A DNA stretch of 64,000 nucleotides from Splendidivirga corallicola (GTDB lineage Bacteria > Bacteroidota > Bacteroidia > Cytophagales > Cyclobacteriaceae), in assembly GCA_030442035.1 (NCBI GenBank), contig JAUJEA010000002.1:310001-374000 (forward strand). Direction: 5' to 3'. How positions within the stretch are numbered: the stretch's first letter is position 1; each line of letters begins with the position of its first letter. Below are positions 61,518-64,000 of the stretch, piece after piece. The notes beneath the pieces were generated by a model, which was given only the letters and a program-made list of their open reading frames with translations, was not told the origin of the DNA and ran no database searches. The translations under genes and the position numbers were made by a program.

Positions 61518-63009
61518 ATTTTCTCCCATATAACTCTTTTCCAGCTGGCTCATATTTATCTCCCTTACGCCAGAAAGGGGCATTTTTCATATCAGCTATC
61601 TGAAAAGTTGTTAACACATAGGATCTGTAAAACTTTAACAAATAATCAAAGTCGATACTATCTACCTGATCCGCCACTTGATGATAATACTTTATAATTT
61701 CCTCATCAAAACCGGTGAATCCTGTGCTAAAGGTAGGAGCAGGGATTCCTTTTCTTGCAAAATTCACATTATCAGACCGGTCAAAAAGGTTTTGTTCCGG
61801 AGCCGGATCACCAGTGGCCCCTAAGCCATATGCCTCAGCTGACTTCCTGATAGCATCTTCTGCCTCGGTTCTTTCCAGGCCTACAACAGAAATGATTGTT
61901 TTATCATTATATCCGCCACCATCAGAGTTAAGATTATAAACGGTCTTATTCAACGGGATCAAGGGATTATCTGCATACCAGGCACTTCCTAATAAACCCT
62001 TTTCTTCAGCAGTCCATGCAGCAAAGATCACTGAGCGCTTTGGTGGATTTTTCCCTAGAGCCTTAGCAGCGCTTAACAATGCGACCGTCCCAATACCATT
62101 ATCTCGAGCTCCATTATAAATAGAATCTTCAGAGGCTGTTTTTACTTTTTTAACCCCGATATGATCATAATGTGCTGAAAGTAATACATATTCCTCCTTC
62201 AACTTATTGTCAGTACCTTCCACAACACCTATAACATTTTTGGCACTGACAACTTTTTTATCAAGTTCTGCTATGTCAAGATTAGCTGATCCCACTGTAG
62301 TTTCAGTTAAAATCTTAACCTGTTCATTATTTGGATCATTTACCCATAAATATGGTAAAACATCTTGATCATTCTGATCATCACCAATTGTCAATCTCGG
62401 TCTGTTCAAATAATTAAGTAAAAGACTCCATGGCATTTTGCTCGATGAATAAAGTTCAACCAACGCAGCAGCTCCTTTTTCTTTTGCCAATGCTTGTTTT
62501 TCTCTTCCTATACCAAAAAACTGTCTGGGATTTGTAGCGTCTTCATTTCCAGCCTTGACGATCAAAATTTTTCCTTTTACATCCAATTTCTCCAAATCGG
62601 CAACCGTTCCATAATTTGCGTAGATCACCTCAGCATTTAAACTTACATCAGATCCATTCATAACCAGCATGGTTTCTCCTTGTGTGAAGGAATGGTCCTT
62701 ATAAGACAAGGAGCCTTTTTTAGGTGGTGAAGTATTGGTCAGTTTTACAACCTGAAAGTAATCTTCCGTTCCCGGGGCAGGCTTCAGGCCGTATTTTCTA
62801 AATTGCTCAGCAATATATTTTGCCGCTATCTCCAGGCCTGGCGATCCTGTATCTCGGCCTTTCAGCTCATCGGAAGCCAAAAATCTTAAATGTGCTTCTG
62901 ATTCAGCCAACGAAACATTTTTGTCAACAATCTCTTTGAATTTGTTCTGTGCATTTAAATCAAAACAGCAATACAAAACAAAGAAGGTCAATAGTAACTT
63001 AAATTTCAT
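61516..63009 (-). CDS. M28-family zinc metallopeptidase, secreted
   Basis: 497 aa with a signal peptide (LLLTFFVLYCCFDLNAQ). A PA-domain-like insert (about 115-205) precedes the M28 catalytic domain (about 260-475). Zinc-site motifs: LLSAHYDHIGV, NGARDNGIGTVALL, AAWTAEEKGLLGS, LNSDGGGY, and a late His in KYYHQVADQVDSID. Typical substrates are N-terminal residues of peptides (aminopeptidase type). No T9SS sorting domain, so it is periplasmic. It converges with metB on a shared terminator. Confidence 0.92.
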   Translation of the reverse strand: MKFKLLLTFFVLYCCFDLNAQNKFKEIVDKNVSLAESEAHLRFLASDELKGRDTGSPGLEIAAKYIAEQFRKYGLKPAPGTEDYFQVVKLTNTSPPKKGSLSYKDHSFTQGETMLVMNGSDVSLNAEVIYANYGTVADLEKLDVKGKILIVKAGNEDATNPRQFFGIGREKQALAKEKGAAALVELYSSSKMPWSLLLNYLNRPRLTIGDDQNDQDVLPYLWVNDPNNEQVKILTETTVGSANLDIAELDKKVVSAKNVIGVVEGTDNKLKEEYVLLSAHYDHIGVKKVKTASEDSIYNGARDNGIGTVALLSAAKALGKNPPKRSVIFAAWTAEEKGLLGSAWYADNPLIPLNKTVYNLNSDGGGYNDKTIISVVGLERTEAEDAIRKSAEAYGLGATGDPAPEQNLFDRSDNVNFARKGIPAPTFSTGFTGFDEEIIKYYHQVADQVDSIDFDYLLKFYRSYVLTTFQIADMKNAPFWRKGDKYEPAGKELYGRK

Positions 63010-63178
63010 GTGTATTTAATTTGTTTCAAATGTAATAGGGGGTCCGATAAATTTTGGTCGTCCCGACTTGGCATATTGGAGATTCCAAAATTTCGGATTC
63101 ATTTCATATTTGGATATCAATTGTTCCAAAGTGAAAATAACTAAAAAAAATAAGTCATCTTTCCGAACTGTGGAATAG

Positions 63179-64000
63179 TTAGCGTTTTTTGCTAATCTTT
63201 TTTGTGATCAATTGACTATCCAAAAAAACATTGAGGACGTAAACTCCGGCTGGTAAATGGGTTATGTCTATTTCAACTTCATTTTGTTCTGTTTCAAAAT
63301 GGCTGTTTTCATAGATTTTATGGCCTAGCAAATCAACAAGGTTAATATGTTTGATCTTCCCTGGGTCAGCGGCAAAAGCTACTGTTAAACGATCATTTAC
63401 AGGATTTGGGAAAACATTGATTAACAATTCCGGTAACTCATCCTCAATTCCTGTTACTAAATCGAAGCTTGTAGGTGTCACAATCCAATGGTCAGGGTCA
63501 AACTTGATGCTCCTGATCCTTTCATCCATAACAATTTCAAATTGTTCACCTGAGAAGGTATGATTGAAGGTGAGTACAGTATCTTTTCCATTCTCTAATG
63601 TAATATGAAAAGGTAAGGGCATTTCAAAAAAATCCACCGAGTTGTGAGAGGTCGTTTGATCAACAGTAACCGTATATTCTTGCGCATTTTTTTCTCTCAG
63701 ATCAATATTGTAAACCGGATAACCTTGTCCGTAGTACCAATCGTTGAAAAACTCGGTCAATCCAATTCCACTCACACTTTCCAGGTGTTGTTTCAAATCG
63801 ACTGTTCTGGCATAACCATAACCCAAATCGGGATCATTTAAATAATTTTTAACTGCCTGAAAGAATGCTTCATCTCCAACAATGCCTCGCAGCATGTGTA
63901 ATAACATAGCTCCTTTGGAATAAGTCAAACGACCATCAAAAATCCTGTTAACAGAAGTAGTATCGTCTACAAAAACAGAGCCACTGGGAGAGCCGGTCAC
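63179..64000 (-). CDS. M1-family metallopeptidase with T9SS sorting domain (C-terminal part)
   Basis: The last 273 codons of a larger gene running off the right edge. The start seen here is only the window border. Residues 1-80 are the end of the M1 catalytic domain (YSKGAMLLHMLRGIVGDEAFF, FFNDWYYGQGYPVYNID), after the zinc site, which lies outside the window. A beta-sandwich follows, and then a type A T9SS sorting domain (about 190-273: NVFPNPVNDRLTVAF, LVDLLGHKIYENSHF, LPAGVYVLNVFLDSQLITKKISKK). It would be exported and surface-attached by T9SS. No operon partner is visible. Confidence 0.88.
   Translation of the reverse strand: MTGSPSGSVFVDDTTSVNRIFDGRLTYSKGAMLLHMLRGIVGDEAFFQAVKNYLNDPDLGYGYARTVDLKQHLESVSGIGLTEFFNDWYYGQGYPVYNIDLREKNAQEYTVTVDQTTSHNSVDFFEMPLPFHITLENGKDTVLTFNHTFSGEQFEIVMDERIRSIKFDPDHWIVTPTSFDLVTGIEDELPELLINVFPNPVNDRLTVAFAADPGKIKHINLVDLLGHKIYENSHFETEQNEVEIDITHLPAGVYVLNVFLDSQLITKKISKKR

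Noticed and set aside
1-64000. rRNA and tRNA genes
   Set aside because: No clover-leaf or rRNA-like GC-rich conserved segments were noticed by eye. A tRNAscan/Infernal run would be needed to exclude them fully.

Overview
The window comes from a chromosome of the Bacteroidota, most likely Cytophagales/Cytophagia. It carries a SusC/SusD pair, two type IX secretion (T9SS) C-terminal sorting domains, a PspC protein with a GIN/DUF2807 adhesin-head domain, TPR histidine kinases, FtsX/MacB-type permeases of about 800 aa, and AT-rich intergenic DNA. No rRNA, tRNA, CRISPR array, insertion sequence or integrase gene was recognised.

Layout. 1-3.5 kb: the tail of an upstream gene, a TPR sensor kinase and FabH. 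3.6-12.7 kb: a secreted hypothetical, a SusD/SusC operon, an M20D peptidase, two small hypotheticals and MurB. 12.9-23.2 kb: a histidine kinase and an NtrC-type sigma-54 activator transcribed leftward, facing three tandem FtsX/MacB-like permeases preceded by a sigma-54-like promoter. 23.3-27 kb: dCMP deaminase, a membrane-anchored AraC regulator and an FG-GAP/ASPIC protein. 27.2-32.3 kb: three proteins sharing a six-helix membrane module (one fused to GAF), with a FadL-type outer-membrane protein between the first two. 32.9-39.4 kb: PadR plus a PspC/GIN protein, then an ECF sigma factor, a probable anti-sigma and two paralogous outer-membrane beta-barrel proteins.

39.4-53.7 kb is the most interesting part. 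A 36-bp direct repeat (35/36 identical) lies at 39408-39443 and 53651-53686. The right copy is the 3' end of a 4-TM protein gene. The left copy abuts the terminator of the preceding operon. The 14.2 kb between them therefore looks like an inserted island. It holds one tightly packed leftward operon and one divergent gingipain-like C25 protease. The operon encodes a T9SS-sorted protein, a secreted hypothetical, a matrixin-like metalloprotease, a previously unlisted 37-aa peptide, two HPr-kinase-like proteins, a PqqD-like protein, an S24/S26 peptidase with an ER/SipW-type Ser-His site, an NTP_transf_5 nucleotidyltransferase, an ABC exporter, a processive-type GT2, a GH10 lipoprotein, a small outer-membrane-like protein and a thioester-reductase-like SDR. 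The kinase, PqqD, nucleotidyltransferase and exporter are parts known from lasso-peptide tailoring and from HPr-kinase-related exopolysaccharide loci, but no lasso cyclase (B2 or asparagine-synthetase-like C) is present. The 37-aa peptide has a Tyr-x-x-Pro-x-Ile leader-like motif and a C-terminal Ser. I propose a cyclase-less, peptide-modifying and/or glycan-linked export system.

54.2-64 kb: a TetR regulator with a PaaR-like operator, then paaABCD (phenylacetyl-CoA epoxygenase, with a duplicated PaaB domain), a secreted hypothetical, a lipoprotein, a cystathionine gamma-synthase-type enzyme, an M28 peptidase, and the C-terminal part of an M1 peptidase with a T9SS domain that runs off the window.

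Intergenic DNA carries two short dispersed repeat families, each present several times in both orientations. Starts given here often differ from the longest reading frame where an ATG overlaps the upstream stop codon.
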